DNA from: Catonia carolina
Lineage: Eukaryota; Arthropoda; Insecta; Hemiptera; Achilidae
Direction of reading: 5' to 3'
DNA length: 64,000 nt
Assembly (NCBI GenBank): GCA_035578175.1
Contig: JAQMRL010000012.1
Span: forward strand, 23,190,960 to 23,254,959
The notes beneath the pieces were generated by a model. It was given only the letters and a program-made list of their open reading frames with translations, had not been told where the DNA came from and searched no databases. The first letter of the stretch is position 1; each line of letters opens with the position of its first letter. The position numbers and the translations under genes are program-made. Below, piece after piece: positions 1 to 11,787 of the stretch.

Positions 1-1133
1 CTGGTACGAGAAGTCGTGTGAGTGTTTCGCATCAGATTTTTAAATATGGTAATAATAAGTTATATATCATGATTTACATTGGCGCGATGAAGTCGTGCGG
101 TTATTTGCACCAGATTTATAAGATTGTATTAACGGCTTAATTTTAATGATTTACATTGGCAAGAGAAAGTCGTGTGAGTATTTCGCTCCAGTTTTTTTAA
201 AATAATCAAAACGGTAATAAAGGTAATTTTTCATGATTTACATTGGCAGAGAAAGTAATGTGAGTGCATCGCATCATATAACAGGTGCGAAATACCGTTT
301 TTTATAACAGGTTATTTTCATGATTTACATTGGTACGAAAAGTCGTGTGAGTGTTTCGCACCAGATTTTTAATTATCGTAATAAGAAGTTATTTATCATG
401 TTTTACATTGTCCCGATAAAGTCGTGTAAGCGTTTGCAACACATTTTTATTATTGTAATAACAGCTTCATGTTCATGATTAATATTGGCAAGAGAAAGTC
501 ATGTGAGTGTTTCGCACCAGTTTAAAAAAGAAATACTGTAATAAACTTTTTTCTTCATGATTTACATTGGAAGAGTAAGTAGTGTTAGTGTTTCGCACCA
601 TATAACAGGTGCGAAACACTGTTTTTTTATTACAGGTTATTTTTCATGATTTACACTGGCACGAGAAAGTCGTGCGTGTTTCGCACTTGATTTTTAATTT
701 TACTAAATATTGTTATAACAGCTTATCTTTAATGATTTACATGGGCGCGAGAAAGTCGTGTGAGTGATTCGTACCAGTTTTTTAAATGTTGTAATAAAAG
801 CTTTTTTTTAAATGATTTACATTGGCAGAAGAAAGTCGCGAGATTGTTTGGACCTTATAGCAGATCCGAAATACAGTTTATAACAAACAGGTTATTTTTT
901 CTTGGTTTACACTGGGACCTTAAAGTCGCGTGAGTGTTTCGCAATGGATTTATTAATATAAAATATTGTAATAATAGCTTATTTTCCATGATTCATATTG
1001 GCAAGAGAAATACGTGTGGGTGTTTTGCACCAGATTTTTAAATATATTAATAACAGCTTATTTTTCGTACTTTACATTGGCACGACAAAGTCGTGTGGGT
1101 GATTCACACCAGATTTTTAAATGTTGTGATAAC

Positions 1134-1188
<55 letters not shown>

Positions 1189-1622
1189 ACATTACATTGG
1201 CAAGAAAAAGTCGTGTGCGTGTTTCGCACCATATATAACAGTGCGAAATATAGTTTTTGTAGAACAGGTTATTTCTTCATGGTTCACTCTGGCTCGATAA
1301 AGTCGTGTGAGTGTTTCACACTGAATTTTTGAATATTTTATATTCTAGGAGGATCAGATAATTTGCCATGATTTACATTGGTGCGAGAAAGTCGTGTGAG
1401 TGTTACGCACTCGATCTTTAAATAGGGTTATCAGCTAATTTATTAAGATATACATTGGTGCGAGAAAGTCGTGTGAGTGTTACGCACACGATATCAAAAT
1501 ATTGTAATAACAGTTTATATTTTATGATTAACCTTGGCAAGAGAAAGCAGTAAGTTCCACACCATATAACAAGTGCAAAATAGTCTACCGGTTTTTATAA
1601 CAAGTTATTTTCATGATTTACA
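1..1622 (+). repeat. Satellite higher-order unit 1
   Basis: Begins with the marker CTGGTACGAGAAGTCGTG, which recurs at 1623, 3292, 4133 and 5815. Contains about 20 ordered monomer variants, including one with a 49-T run at 1136..1184. Compared with the copy starting at 4133 it lacks one monomer near 1480. Confidence 0.8.
588..619. repeat. Perfect 12-bp hairpin inside the satellite
   Basis: GTGTTTCGCACC (588..599) and GGTGCGAAACAC (608..619) are perfect inverted repeats around an 8-nt loop. The structure recurs in the equivalent monomer pair near 4721..4752 and, with mismatches, elsewhere in the array. It is larger than the short hairpin found in every monomer. Confidence 0.85.
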
Positions 1623-3291
1623 CTGGTACGAGAAGTCGTGTGAGTGTTTCGCATCAGATTTTCAAATATGGCAATAATAAGTTATAATTCATGATTTACA
1701 TTGGCGCGATGAAGTCGTGTGAGTATTTTCACCAGATTTATAAGATTGTATTTACGGCTTAATTTTAATTATTTACATTGGCAAGAGAAAGTCGTGTGAG
1801 TGTTTCGCCCTAGTTTTTTTTAAGTGTTCAATACTATAATAAAAGTAATTTTTCATGATTTACATTGGAAGGGAAAGTAGTGTGAGTGTATCGCATCATA
1901 TAACAGGTGCGAAATACCGTTTTTTATAACAGTTTATTTTCATGATTTACATTGGTACGAAAAGTCGTGTGAATATTTCGCACTAGATTTTTCATTATAG
2001 TAATAAGAAGTTATTTTTCATGATTTACATTGTCCCGATAAAGTCGTGTGAGCGTTTGCACCACAATTTTATAATTGTTATAACAGCTTCATTTTCATGA
2101 TTAACATTGGCAAGAGAAAATCATGTGAGTTTTTCGCACCGGTTTAAAAAAATTCTGTAATAAAGTTTTTATTCATGATTTACATTGGAAGAAAAAATAG
2201 TGTGATTGTTTCGCACTATATAATAGGTGCGAAATACTGTTTTTTTATTACAGGTTATTTTTCATGATTTACACTGGTACGAGAAAGTCGTGTGTGTTTT
2301 GCACTTGATATTTTAATATTACTAAATATTGTTATAACTGCTTATCTTAATGATTTACAAGGGCGCGAGAAAGTCGTGTGAGTGATTCGTACCAGTTTTT
2401 TAAATGTTGTAATAAAAGCTTTTTTTTTAATGATTTACATTGGCAAAAGAAAGTCGGGTGATTGTTTCGACCTTATAGCAGATGTGAAATACAGTTTATA
2501 AAGAACAGGTTATTTGCTCATGGTTTACACTGTGACATTAAAGTCGCGTCAGTGTTTCGCACTGGATTTATTAATATAAAATATTGTAATAATAGCTTAT
2601 TTTTCATGATTCATATTGGCAAGAAACAATCAGTGAGTGTTTCGCACCAGAATTTTAAATATATTAATAACAGCTTATGTTCGTAATTTACATTGGCACG
2701 AGAAAATCGTGTCGGTGATTCACACCAGATTTTTAAATATTGTGGTTACAGATTTTTTTTTTTTTTTTTTTTTTTTTGAAATGAATTACATTGGCAAGAA
2801 AAAGTCGTGTGCGTGTTTCGCACCATATAACACAGCGAAATATGGTTTTTGTAGAACAGGTTATTTCTTCATGGTTCACTCTGGCACGATAAAGTTGTGT
2901 GAGTTTCTCACACTGGATTTTTGAATATTGTATATTGTAGAAGGGACAGCTAATTTGCCATGATTTACATTGGTGCGAAAAAGTCGTGTTAGTGTTACGC
3001 ACTCGATCTTTAAATAGGGTTATCAGCTAATTTATTAAGATATACATTGGTGCGAGAAAGTCGTGTGAGTGTTACGCACTTGATTTTTAAATATGGTTAT
3101 CACCTAATTATTCTCGATTTACATTGGCGCGAAAAAGTCGTGTGAGTGTTACGCACACGATATCGAAATATTGTAATAACAGTTTATATTTTATGATTAA
3201 CATTGGCAAGAGAAAGCAGTAAGTTTCACACCATATAACAAGTGCATAATAGTCTACCGGTTTTTATAACAAGTTATTTTCATGATTTACA
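1623..3291 (+). repeat. Satellite higher-order unit 2
   Basis: About 1669 bp between consecutive marker monomers. Its first ~1.1 kb is nearly identical to the segment starting at 5815. It contains a shorter T run near 2752..2777. Confidence 0.8.
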
Positions 3292-3580
3292 CTGGTACGA
3301 GAAGTCGTGTGAGTGTCTCGCATCAGATTTTTAATATGGTAATAACAAGTTATATATCATGATTTACATTGGCGCGATGAAGTCGTGTGAGTATTTGCAC
3401 CAGATTTATAAGATTGTATTAACGGCTTAATTTTAATTATTTACATGGGCGCGAGAAAGTCTTTTGAGTGATTCGTAACAGATTTTTAAATATATTAATA
3501 ATAGCTTATGTTCGTAATTTACATTGGCACGAGAAAATCGTGTGGGTGATTCACACCAGATTTTTAAATATTGTGGTTAT

Positions 3581-3619
<39 letters not shown>

Positions 3620-4132
3620 AAATTAATTACATTGGCAAGAAAAAGTCGTGTGCGTGTTTCGCACCATATAACACAGCGAAAAATGGTTTTTGTAGAACAG
3701 GTTATTTCTTCATGGTTCACTCTGGCACGATAAAGTTGTGTGAATTTCTCACACTGGATTTTTGAATATTGTATATTGTAGAAGGGACAGCTAATTTACC
3801 ATGATTTACATTGGTGCGAAAAAGTCGTGTGAGTGTTACGCATTTGATCTTTAAATAGGGTTATCAGCTAATTTATTAAGATATACATTGGTGCGAGAAA
3901 GTTGTGTGAGTGTTACGCACTCGATTTTTAAATATGGGTATCACCTAATTATTCACGATTTACATTGGCGAGAAAAAGTCGTGTTAGTGTTACGCACACG
4001 ATATCGAAATATTGTAATAACAGTTTATATTTTATGATTAAAATTGGCAAGAGATAGCAGTAAGTATCACACCATAAAACAAGTGCAAAATAGTCTACCG
4101 GTTTTTATAACAAGTTATTATCATGATTTACC
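3292..4132 (+). repeat. Satellite higher-order unit 3, internally deleted
   Basis: Only about 841 bp, half the length of its neighbours. The order of monomer variants jumps from the start of the unit to its T-run monomer (T run near 3583..3618). This indicates an internal deletion of about ten monomers, as expected from unequal exchange. Confidence 0.75.
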
Positions 4133-5265
4133 CTGGTACGAGAAGTCGTGTGAGTGTCTCGCATCAGATTTTTAATATGGTAATAACAAGTTATATATCA
4201 TGATTTACATTGGCGCGATGAAGTCGTGTGAGTATTTGCACCAGATTTATAAGATTGTATTAACGGCTTAATATTAATGATTTACCTTGGCAAGAGAAAG
4301 TCGTGTGAGTGTTTCGCCCTAGTTTTTTTTAAGTAATCAATACTGTAATAAAAGTAATTTTTTCATGATTTACATTGGAAGAGAAAGTAGTGTGAGTGTA
4401 TCGCATCATATAACAGGTGCAAAATACCGTTTTTTATATTAGGTTCTTTTCATGATTTACATTGGTACAAAAAGTCGTGTGAGTGTTTCGCACCAGATTT
4501 TTAATTATCGTAATAAGAAGTTATTTATCATGTTTTACATTGTACCGATAAAGTCGTGTAAGCGTTTGCAACACATTTTTATTATTGTAATAACAGCTTC
4601 ATGTTCATGATTAATATTGGCAAGAGAACGTCATGTGAGTGTTTCGCACCAGTTTAAAAAAGAAATACTGTAATAAACTTTTTTCTTCATGATTTACATT
4701 GGAAGAGTAAGTAGTGTTAGTGTTTCGCACCATATAACAGGTGCGAAACACTGTTTTTTTATTACAGATTATTTTTCATGATTTACACTGGCACGAGAAA
4801 GTCGTGCGTGTTTCGCACTTGATTTTTAATTTTACTAAATATTGTTATAACAGCTTATCTTTAATGATTTACATGGGCGCGAGAAAGTCGTGTGAGTGAT
4901 TCGTACCAGTTTTTTAAATGTTGTAATAAAAGCTTTTTTGTAAATGATTTACATTTGCAGAAGAAAGTCGCGAGTTTGTTTGGACCTTATAGCAGATCCG
5001 AAATACAGTTTATAACAAACAGGTTATTTTTTCTTGGTTTACACTGGGACCTTAAAGTCGCGTGAGTGTTTCGCAATGGATTTATTAATATAAAATATTG
5101 TAATAATAGCTTATTTTCCATGATTCATATTGGCAAGAGAAATACGTGTGGGTGTTTTGCACCAGATTTTTAAATATATTAATAACAGCTTATTTTTCGT
5201 ACTTTACATTGGCACGACAAAGTCGTGTGGGTGATTCACACCAGATTTTTAAATGTTGTGATAAC

Positions 5266-5303
<38 letters not shown>

Positions 5304-5814
5304 ACATTACATTGGCAAGAAAAAGTCGTGTGCGTGCTTCGCACCATATATAACAGTGCGAAATATAGTTTTTGTAGAACAGGTTATTTCTTCATGGTTC
5401 ACTCTGGCTCGATAAAGTCGTGTGAGTGTTTCACACTGAATTTTTGAATATTTTATATTCTAGGAGGATCAGATAATTTGCCATGATTTACATTGGTGCG
5501 AGAAAGTCGTGTGAGTGTTACGCACTCGATCTTTAAATAGGGTTATCAGCTAATTTATTAAGATATACATTGGTGCGAGAAAGTCGTGTGAGTGTTACGC
5601 ACTCGATTTTTAAATATGGTTATCTGCTAATTTTTCATAATTTACATTGGCGCGAAAAAGTCGTGTGAGTGTAACGCACACGATATCGAAATATTGTAAT
5701 AACAGTTTATATTTTATGATTAACCTTGGCAAGAGAAAGCAGTAAGTTCCACACCATATAACAAGTGCAAAATAGTCTACCGGTTTTTATAACAAGTTAT
5801 TTTCATGATTTACA
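4133..5814 (+). repeat. Satellite higher-order unit 4 (near-copy of unit 1)
   Basis: Matches 1..1622 almost base for base at an offset of about 4132. One extra monomer lies near 5600..5680 and the T run is shorter (about 5268..5299). Low divergence implies recent segmental amplification within the array. Confidence 0.8.
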
Positions 5815-7920
5815 CTGGTACGAGAAGTCGTGTGAGTGTTTCGCATCAGATTTTCAAATATGGCAATAATAAGTTATAATTCATGATTTACATTGGCGCG
5901 ATGAAGTCGTGTGAGTATTTTCACCAGATTTATAAGATTGTATTAACGGCTTAATTTTAATTATTTACATTGGCAAGAGAAAGTCGTGTGAGTGTTTCGC
6001 CCTAGTTTTTTTTAAGTGTTCAATACTATAATAAAAGTAATTTTTCATGATTTACATTGGAAGGGAAAGTAGTGTGAGTGTATCGCATCATATAACAGGT
6101 GCGAAATACCGTTTTTTATAACAGTTTATTTTCATGATTTACATTGGTACGAAAAGTCGTGTGAATATTTCGCACTAGATTTTTCATTATAGTAATAAGA
6201 AGTTATTTTTCATGATTTACATTGTCCCGATAAAGCCGTGTGAGCGTTTGCACCACAATTTTATAATTGTTATAACAGCTTCATTTTCATGATTAACATT
6301 GGCAAGAGAAAATCATGTGAGTTTTTCGCACCGGTTTAAAAAAATTCTGTAATAAAGTTTTTATTCATGATTTACATTGGAAGAAAAAATAGTGTGATTT
6401 TTTCGCACTATATAATAGGTGCGAAATACTGTTTTTTTATTACAGGTTATTTTTCATGATTTACACTGGTACGAGAAAGTCGTGTGTGTTTCGCACTTGA
6501 TATTTTAATATTACTAAATATTGTTATAACTGCTTATCTTAATGATTTACAAGGGCGCGAGAAAGTCGTGTGAGTGATTCGTACCAGTTTTTTAAATGTT
6601 GTAATAAAAGCTTTTTTTTAAATGATTTACATTGGCAAAAGAAAGTCGGGTGATTGTTTCGACCTTATAGCAGATGTGAAATACAGTTTATAAAGAACAG
6701 GTTATTTGCTCATGGTTTACACTGTGACATTAAAGTCGCGTCAGTGTTTCGCACTGGATTTATTAATATAAAATATTGTAATAATAGCTTATTTTTCATG
6801 ATTCATATTGGCAAGAAACAATCAGTGAGTGTTTCGCACCAGAATTTTAAATATATTAATAACAGCTTATGTTCGTAATTTACATTGGCACGAGAAAATC
6901 GTGTCGGTGATTCACACCAATACCGTTTTTTATAACAGTTTATTTTCATGATTTACATTGGTACGAAAAGTCGTGTGAGTGTTTCGCACCAGATTTTTAA
7001 TTATCGTAATAAGAAGTTTTTTATCATGTTTTACATTGTCCCGATAATGTCGTGTGAGCGTTTGCACCACATTCTTATTATTGTAATAACACTTTCAATT
7101 TCATGATTAACATTGGCAAGAGAAAATCATGTGAGTGTTTCGCACCAGTTTAAAAAAGAAATACTGTAATAAACTTTTTTCTTCATGATTTACATTGGAA
7201 GAGTAAGTAGTGTAAGTGTTTCGCACCATATAACAGGTGCGAAACACTGTTTTTTTATTACAGGTTATTTCTCATGATTTACACTGGCACGAAAAGTCGT
7301 GTGTGTTTCGCACTTTTTTTATAATATTACTAAATATTGTTATAACAGCTTATATTTAATTATTTACATGGGCGCGAGAAAGTCTTGTGAGTGATTCGTA
7401 ACAGATTTTTAAATGTTGTAATAAAAGCTTTTTTTTTAAATGAATTACATTGGCAAAAGAAAGTCGCGTGATTGATTGGACCTTATAGCAGATGCGAAAT
7501 ACAGTTTATTAAAAACAGGTTATTTTTTATGGTTTACACTGGGACCTTAAAGTCGCGTGAGTGTTTCGCACTGGATTTATAAATATAAAAAATAATAAAA
7601 TATTAGAATAATAGCTTATTTTTCATGATTCGTATTGGAAAGAGAAAATCGTGTGAGTGTTTCGCACCAGATTTTTAAATATATTAACATCAGTTTATTT
7701 TTCGAAATGGACATTGGCCCGAGAAAGTCGTGTGGGTGATTCACAGCAGATTTTTAAATATTGTGGTAATAGATTATTTTTTTTTAAAATGAATTACATT
7801 GGCAAGAAAATGTCGTGTGCGTGTTTTGCACCATATAATTATGCGAAATATAGATTTGTAGAACAGGTTATTTCTTCATGGTTTACAATGGTGCGATAAA
7901 GTCGTGTGTATTTTTCGCAT
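5815..7920 (+). repeat. Satellite higher-order unit 5 with internal junction
   Basis: 5815..6918 is nearly identical to 1623..2727. At 6918/6919 the order breaks (CACACCA joins AATACCGTTTTTTATAAC) and a different part of the unit follows to 7920. The last monomers are more diverged, as is usual at array edges. Confidence 0.7.
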
Positions 7921-8304
7921 GACTGCAAGAAAATTAACAACTTTAAAATGAATATTAAGAAATTAAAAATAAGGTAAGACAAGAAACATTTTATTCTATA
8001 AACTGTAATTACGTATTTAGATGTAAATAAATTGATTAATAAATATCAAATAAAAATCTAAATAATTTGTAGTATAAATAAATGTTTAGTAATCTTATAA
8101 TCCGTATTCAAAACAAACACACACAAAAACAGAGATAGTAAGTGAGGATTCATAATAATATATATGATGTACACAGCCTATTACAATGTAATGTAATGAA
8201 TTAGAAACTGGACCTCTGACGTCACCAGTCAGACTTCTCCCCACCACTGCTATAACGCCTGTAACTAGAGAACGCCATGGTTATAGTCATTTAAATAGGT
8301 TAAT
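7921..8304. other. Non-satellite AT-rich spacer
   Basis: Array edge to the first SINE. I see no gene. The segment at about 8210..8280 is more GC-rich, but I do not recognise it. The last 14 bases (8291..8304) are the left target-site duplication of the next feature. Confidence 0.6.
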
Positions 8305-8617
8305 TCCTAATATGTGTACGTTGCAATCTGTTCAATTCAGAACAATAAGCAACCCCATGACCCAATGAAATGAGAATAATATGTATGACGTGTAAATGAG
8401 GTGTAGTCTAGTACAGACTCAGGCCGACTATTCCTGAGAGAGTATGGTTAATTGAACCCCAACCATCAAAGTACACCGGTAACCACTGTCTAGCACTCAA
8501 ATCCGTATAAAAGTAACAACCTTTACTAGGATTTGAACCAGGAACCTTCGTCTCCGAAAATCAGCTGTTAAACAGCTGATTTTGGCGACGACTTTACCTC
8601 TAGACCAACCCGGTGGG
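8305..8617 (-). mobile_element. tRNA-derived SINE, family 2, full-length copy
   Basis: Reading the minus strand, the 5' end is tRNA-like. It has an A-box-like TGGTCTAGAGG and a B-box GGTTCAAATCC, with a palindrome (AATCAGCTGTTTAACAGCTG) between them, then about 200 bp of family-specific body. It is flanked by a perfect 14-bp duplication, TTAAATAGGTTAAT (8291..8304 and 8618..8631), the mark of LINE-mediated retroposition. Related copies lie at 16003, 30866 and 42008. Confidence 0.85.
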
Positions 8618-8767
8618 TTAAATAGGTTAATGAAAAAAAATTTATTATCTATAGTTCAGCCGCTCTAAGTTTGCTCCTACTGTCAACAAACCAAAACCAG
8701 CTACTACAGGGTGCACGCTTGAGTCCGTGACTTTATGGATGTCGTATTCCTATTAAGATAACTATTC

Positions 8768-9716
8768 TTACTTTCGCTTGCCTATATGAATATATAGGAA
8801 GGACAGTATTGTTTTCATGTCGATTTTTCGAAATCGAGTTTTCACCGGATCTACACGTTTTCAGACCCCCTGAACCCAAAAAACTTGTTTTTAGCGATGG
8901 GTCTGTGTTTGTCTGTGTGTGTGTGTGTGTATGTGAACAGAATATCTCAAAAACGGAACATCGTACGAACTTGAAACTTGAAACTTAAGTTACATATCAC
9001 TACCGGACCCGACACGAACATTTTCATCAAAATCGGTCAACCGGAAGTAGTAGTTTATTCGTATAATTTTTCACTTTTTTGCGATTTTCTCAAAAACTAG
9101 TCCTACGATTTTTTTTAAAATCAACTGGTTTACTACATTTTTTATGCTCTACAATATAGGGTAGGCGCCATGTTTGCTGAAATTCTGCTTGAGACTGTTT
9201 TTACGTAAAAACATTTTCTTTTTAAGATTGCGGCTTTAATATGCATTTTAGCGCAAAACGTTATATAATAAAAGTTGTAGAGAATGTAAAATTCTACAAC
9301 TTTTAATTCAAACATTTTTTTGTATAACGCTTAGTTTAGCGGTAATTTGCGATTTTCTGTTTTTTTCTCACGAAAACGTGAGAAAAATCGATTTTTTTAA
9401 GATTTCGGTCTTAGTATGCATTTTACGACAAAAGTGTATATAATTAAATTTATAGAAAATTAAAAGATCTACAACTTTTGTTTAGAGCATTTTTCTCTAC
9501 AGAGCCTAGTTTAGCGTGAAAGCGTGATTTTCCGTATTTTTAAGCCAAACTGAGTTCGATTGTCATTTTGCGTCATTCACTCATGATTGAAATAAGGTTA
9601 TGTTTTTGAGGTAATTTTTTGTTTATTTCTAATATTTTATTAATAATGTTAGGTTTATTATTAATTATTTGCATTGGCAAGAGAAAGTTGTGTGAGTGTT
9701 TCACACCAGATTTTTT
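8768..9716 (+). mobile_element. HLE copy (non-autonomous Helentron-like), full length
   Basis: Starts TTACTTTCGCTTGCC and ends with GGCAAGAGAAAGT, hairpin GTGTGAGTGTTTCACAC and CAGATTTTT. It sits inside the MITE. Comparison with the MITE copy at 14293 gives the empty site AACTATTTTTTAAATTA, so the insertion was into a T run with no obvious target duplication. Contains a short GT run (about 8907..8932) and the two-unit internal repeat. No open frame of note. Confidence 0.88.
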
Positions 9717-9777
9717 AAATTAGAAGTACTAAAAACATCAGTCGTGATATGATGTAGGCCTAACAATTTCATTTTTC

Positions 9778-9958
9778 AATGCCGGCCGCATTGGCGCAGT
9801 TGGTAACGTGCTCGCCTCTCATCATGCGGTCTTGGGTTCGAATCCCATTCAGGCACGGCATATTTTCATACGTTACAAAAATCATTTCATCCTTCACCGT
9901 CTGCATTAGCAGTAATTGCAGAACAGTTGAACGTTAAACAAAAAAAAAAAAAAAAAAA
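9778..9958 (+). mobile_element. tRNA-derived SINE, family 1, with poly(A) tail
   Basis: The tRNA-like head (about 9780..9860) has an A-box TGGCGCAGTTGG and a B-box GGTTCGAATCC, and ends GGCACGGCA. About 75 bp of body and a long A tail follow. It is flanked by AATTTCATTT on both sides. The paralogous MITE at 14293 has AATTTAATTT at the same place without the SINE, giving a natural empty site. The CTCATCA loop hints at a Met-tRNA (CAT) origin, which is inference. Confidence 0.88.
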
Positions 9959-10112
9959 AATTTCATTTATAAAAATACTTTTATAAGTATTTTGTATTTA
10001 AATACTTTTGAAAGTATTATGTTGTTACTTTTTAATCAGCGTGTACACATTTCTACATAATGCGCAGACGTCATTATTTGTTTATATTAGGAGCAAACTT
10101 ATACTGTACTTG

Positions 10113-10504
10113 TATGTACAAACTGTATGTTATCATACGTTCGTTGTTTGAATCAGCTGTTTTTGGTAATTTCCGTAGATCAGCCGGTGATAGACCCTAG
10201 AGCGTTTTATTCCCTTTGTTTCAAATTACATGCTTTCTTGATCAGAAGACATTACTAATAGATTCGTCCATATTACTAACTCTTTGAGCACCATTATGGT
10301 ATACTCACTAACCTAATTGTAAGTTGTAAATTTAAACGTTACTATAATTATACGAATTAAATAAAAGAAATATTTCCCAGCGTCAACCGCAAGAACAAAT
10401 ACTTTTCACTTTCACATAAATGAATTAATATCGTGAATATTGTCCGAAACAAGTAACTACAGATGAATATTTAGAGGGCAGAGCAAAGCTTCTTCTTTAT
10501 ACAG
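10113..10504. other. Unassigned AT-rich DNA
   Basis: No open frame, splice-bounded segment or recognised repeat seen. Confidence 0.6.
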
Positions 10505-10741
10505 TGACAACAATCAAAATTTTTTTTCTTATTCCGTTTATGAGATATTTTGTTCATACATTCGTAGACAAACACTCAAACGAAACACTTAAATCATTTT
10601 TTTTGTTCAAGGGGCCTAAAACGTTGCTTTTTTTTCTTTTGTAAAAATGAATTTCAAAATATCAAAATGAAAACTATACTTTTCCTGGTCTAGTTTCATG
10701 ATGAAACAAGAAACGGAAAAGTATTTTTTGCAAGAGAAAGT
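10505..10741 (-). mobile_element. HLE 5'-end fragment
   Basis: Reverse-complement match to the HLE 5' end: the ATTTTGTTC region, AAGGGGCCT, and a degenerate GCAAGAGAAAGT terminus at about 10731. Strongly diverged, with an extra palindromic segment TTTCATGATGAAA near 10696. Confidence 0.6.
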
Positions 10742-10799
10742 AGCAACACTTAAAAAATCATTAAACGGTGGATATATGCTACAACGTTGAATAAATTAT

Positions 10800-10972
10800 T
10801 TAAGTTATAAAAAATTTAAAATCCTACAATTTTTATTCACTCACAATTAAAATTAATTATATTTTTAATTTTATATAGTTTAATCATAATTAAACATAGG
10901 TAGGTTATATTTTTAATTATTTTTATTGGCATGAGAACGTCAATTGGGTGTTTCACATCTGATTTTTGTTTG
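10800..10972 (+). mobile_element. HLE 3'-end fragment
   Basis: Retains the 'CCTACAA...ATTCACTCA..ATTAAAATTA' stretch and a decayed terminal module (TATTGGCATGAGAACGTCAA, then GTGTTTCACATCTGATTTTT). Adjacent to a 5' fragment on the other strand. Confidence 0.6.
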
Positions 10973-11615
10973 CGGTTATGTCTGTTATGAATACACCATG
11001 AAATCACGTCAAGGAGCCAATAAAATTGTAGCATCTCTTAAAGATTAACAAGTTTTTTTAAAGATTAACAAGTTTCGTTTGTAGAGTAGGCTACTAAATA
11101 ATTTTATTGTAGAATTTTGAAATTCTCATACGAAAAATTTTCACGATAACGTACAGTGTATTAAGAAATTTAAAGAAATTTTTAATGGTCTAACATAATG
11201 TTATTTTAAATGATGAATTTTTCTAGAACAATAAATTTTGTTTTCTTTCGCAATTAACTATATTCAGTAGACCATAGAACAAAATGTTTTGATTGTACTC
11301 GTATTAAATTTCAATACAAAGAGTGACCTTTCTTTACCAAATTATCATTAATTAAACTATGATACCCTTAATTAAAATTATTAGTGCCCGCTGATACATA
11401 GAACTAGCGATTGCACAATGTTTAATTACTTTCCACTTTTGTTTCACAGTTTAAATTTTTCTACGTGGGTATCAATTTCAGAATATTGCTGTCAATTTCT
11501 GTTTCAAATTTACTGCTATTTGAGATAATACGTTTGCTTTTGAGTAATTACTCTTATTGAAAACTAATTTCTAACGAATATCAAAAATAGGAAATTCTAT
11601 TTTATTTTATGTTTT
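10973..11615. other. Unassigned AT-rich DNA
   Basis: No gene or repeat recognised. Confidence 0.6.
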
Positions 11616-11748
11616 TTACTTTCTCTTGCCTATATGAATATATAGGAAGGAAAGTATTGTTTTCATGTCGATTTTTCGAAATCGAGTTTTCACCGGATCT
11701 ATACGTTTTCAGACCCCCTGAACCCAAAAAACATGTTTTTAGCGATTG

Positions 11749-11787
<39 letters not shown>

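Larger units (their letters stand above)
1..7920 (+). repeat. HLE-3'-end satellite array (monomer about 75-90 bp, ~100 copies)
   Basis: Continuous tandem array. Each monomer has a conserved half, TTTACATTGGCAAGAGAAAG followed by T-CGTGTGAGTGTTTCGCAC and CAGATTTTT, plus a linker of about 25-30 bp (around AATATTGTAATAACAGC). Successive GATTTACATTGG starts at 71, 148, 235 and 322 give monomers of 77-87 bp. The conserved half holds a hairpin (CGTGTGA/TTCGCAC) and is the same sequence that ends the dispersed HLE elements later in the window. Monomer variants recur in order, forming higher-order units. The array is open at the left edge of the window and ends near 7920. The short reading frames in it are repeats of the same monomer with no coding character. 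Confidence 0.95.
8649..10112 (+). mobile_element. TIR element (MITE), copy 1, interrupted by an HLE and a SINE
   Basis: Left end CTATAGTTCAGCCG, right end near GGAGCAAACTTATACTGTA. The sequence is collinear with the uninterrupted copy at 14293..14641, except for two insertions: HLE at 8768..9716 and SINE family 1 at about 9778..9958. Its right terminus is decayed. No coding capacity. Confidence 0.8.

Noticed and set aside
1014..7899. Open frames of 69-95 codons in the array
   Set aside because: They recur with the monomer and contain poly-Phe from T runs; both strands are open in places. Not genes.
1..7920. CRISPR-like pattern (conserved ~50-bp repeats separated by ~28-bp linkers)
   Set aside because: The linkers are themselves homologous repeats and recur in order; no cas genes; the genome is eukaryotic. 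It is a satellite.
9780..9860. A possible functional tRNA gene
   Set aside because: It is followed by a body and poly(A) tail and flanked by a target duplication; a second copy is likewise a SINE. So it is a SINE head.
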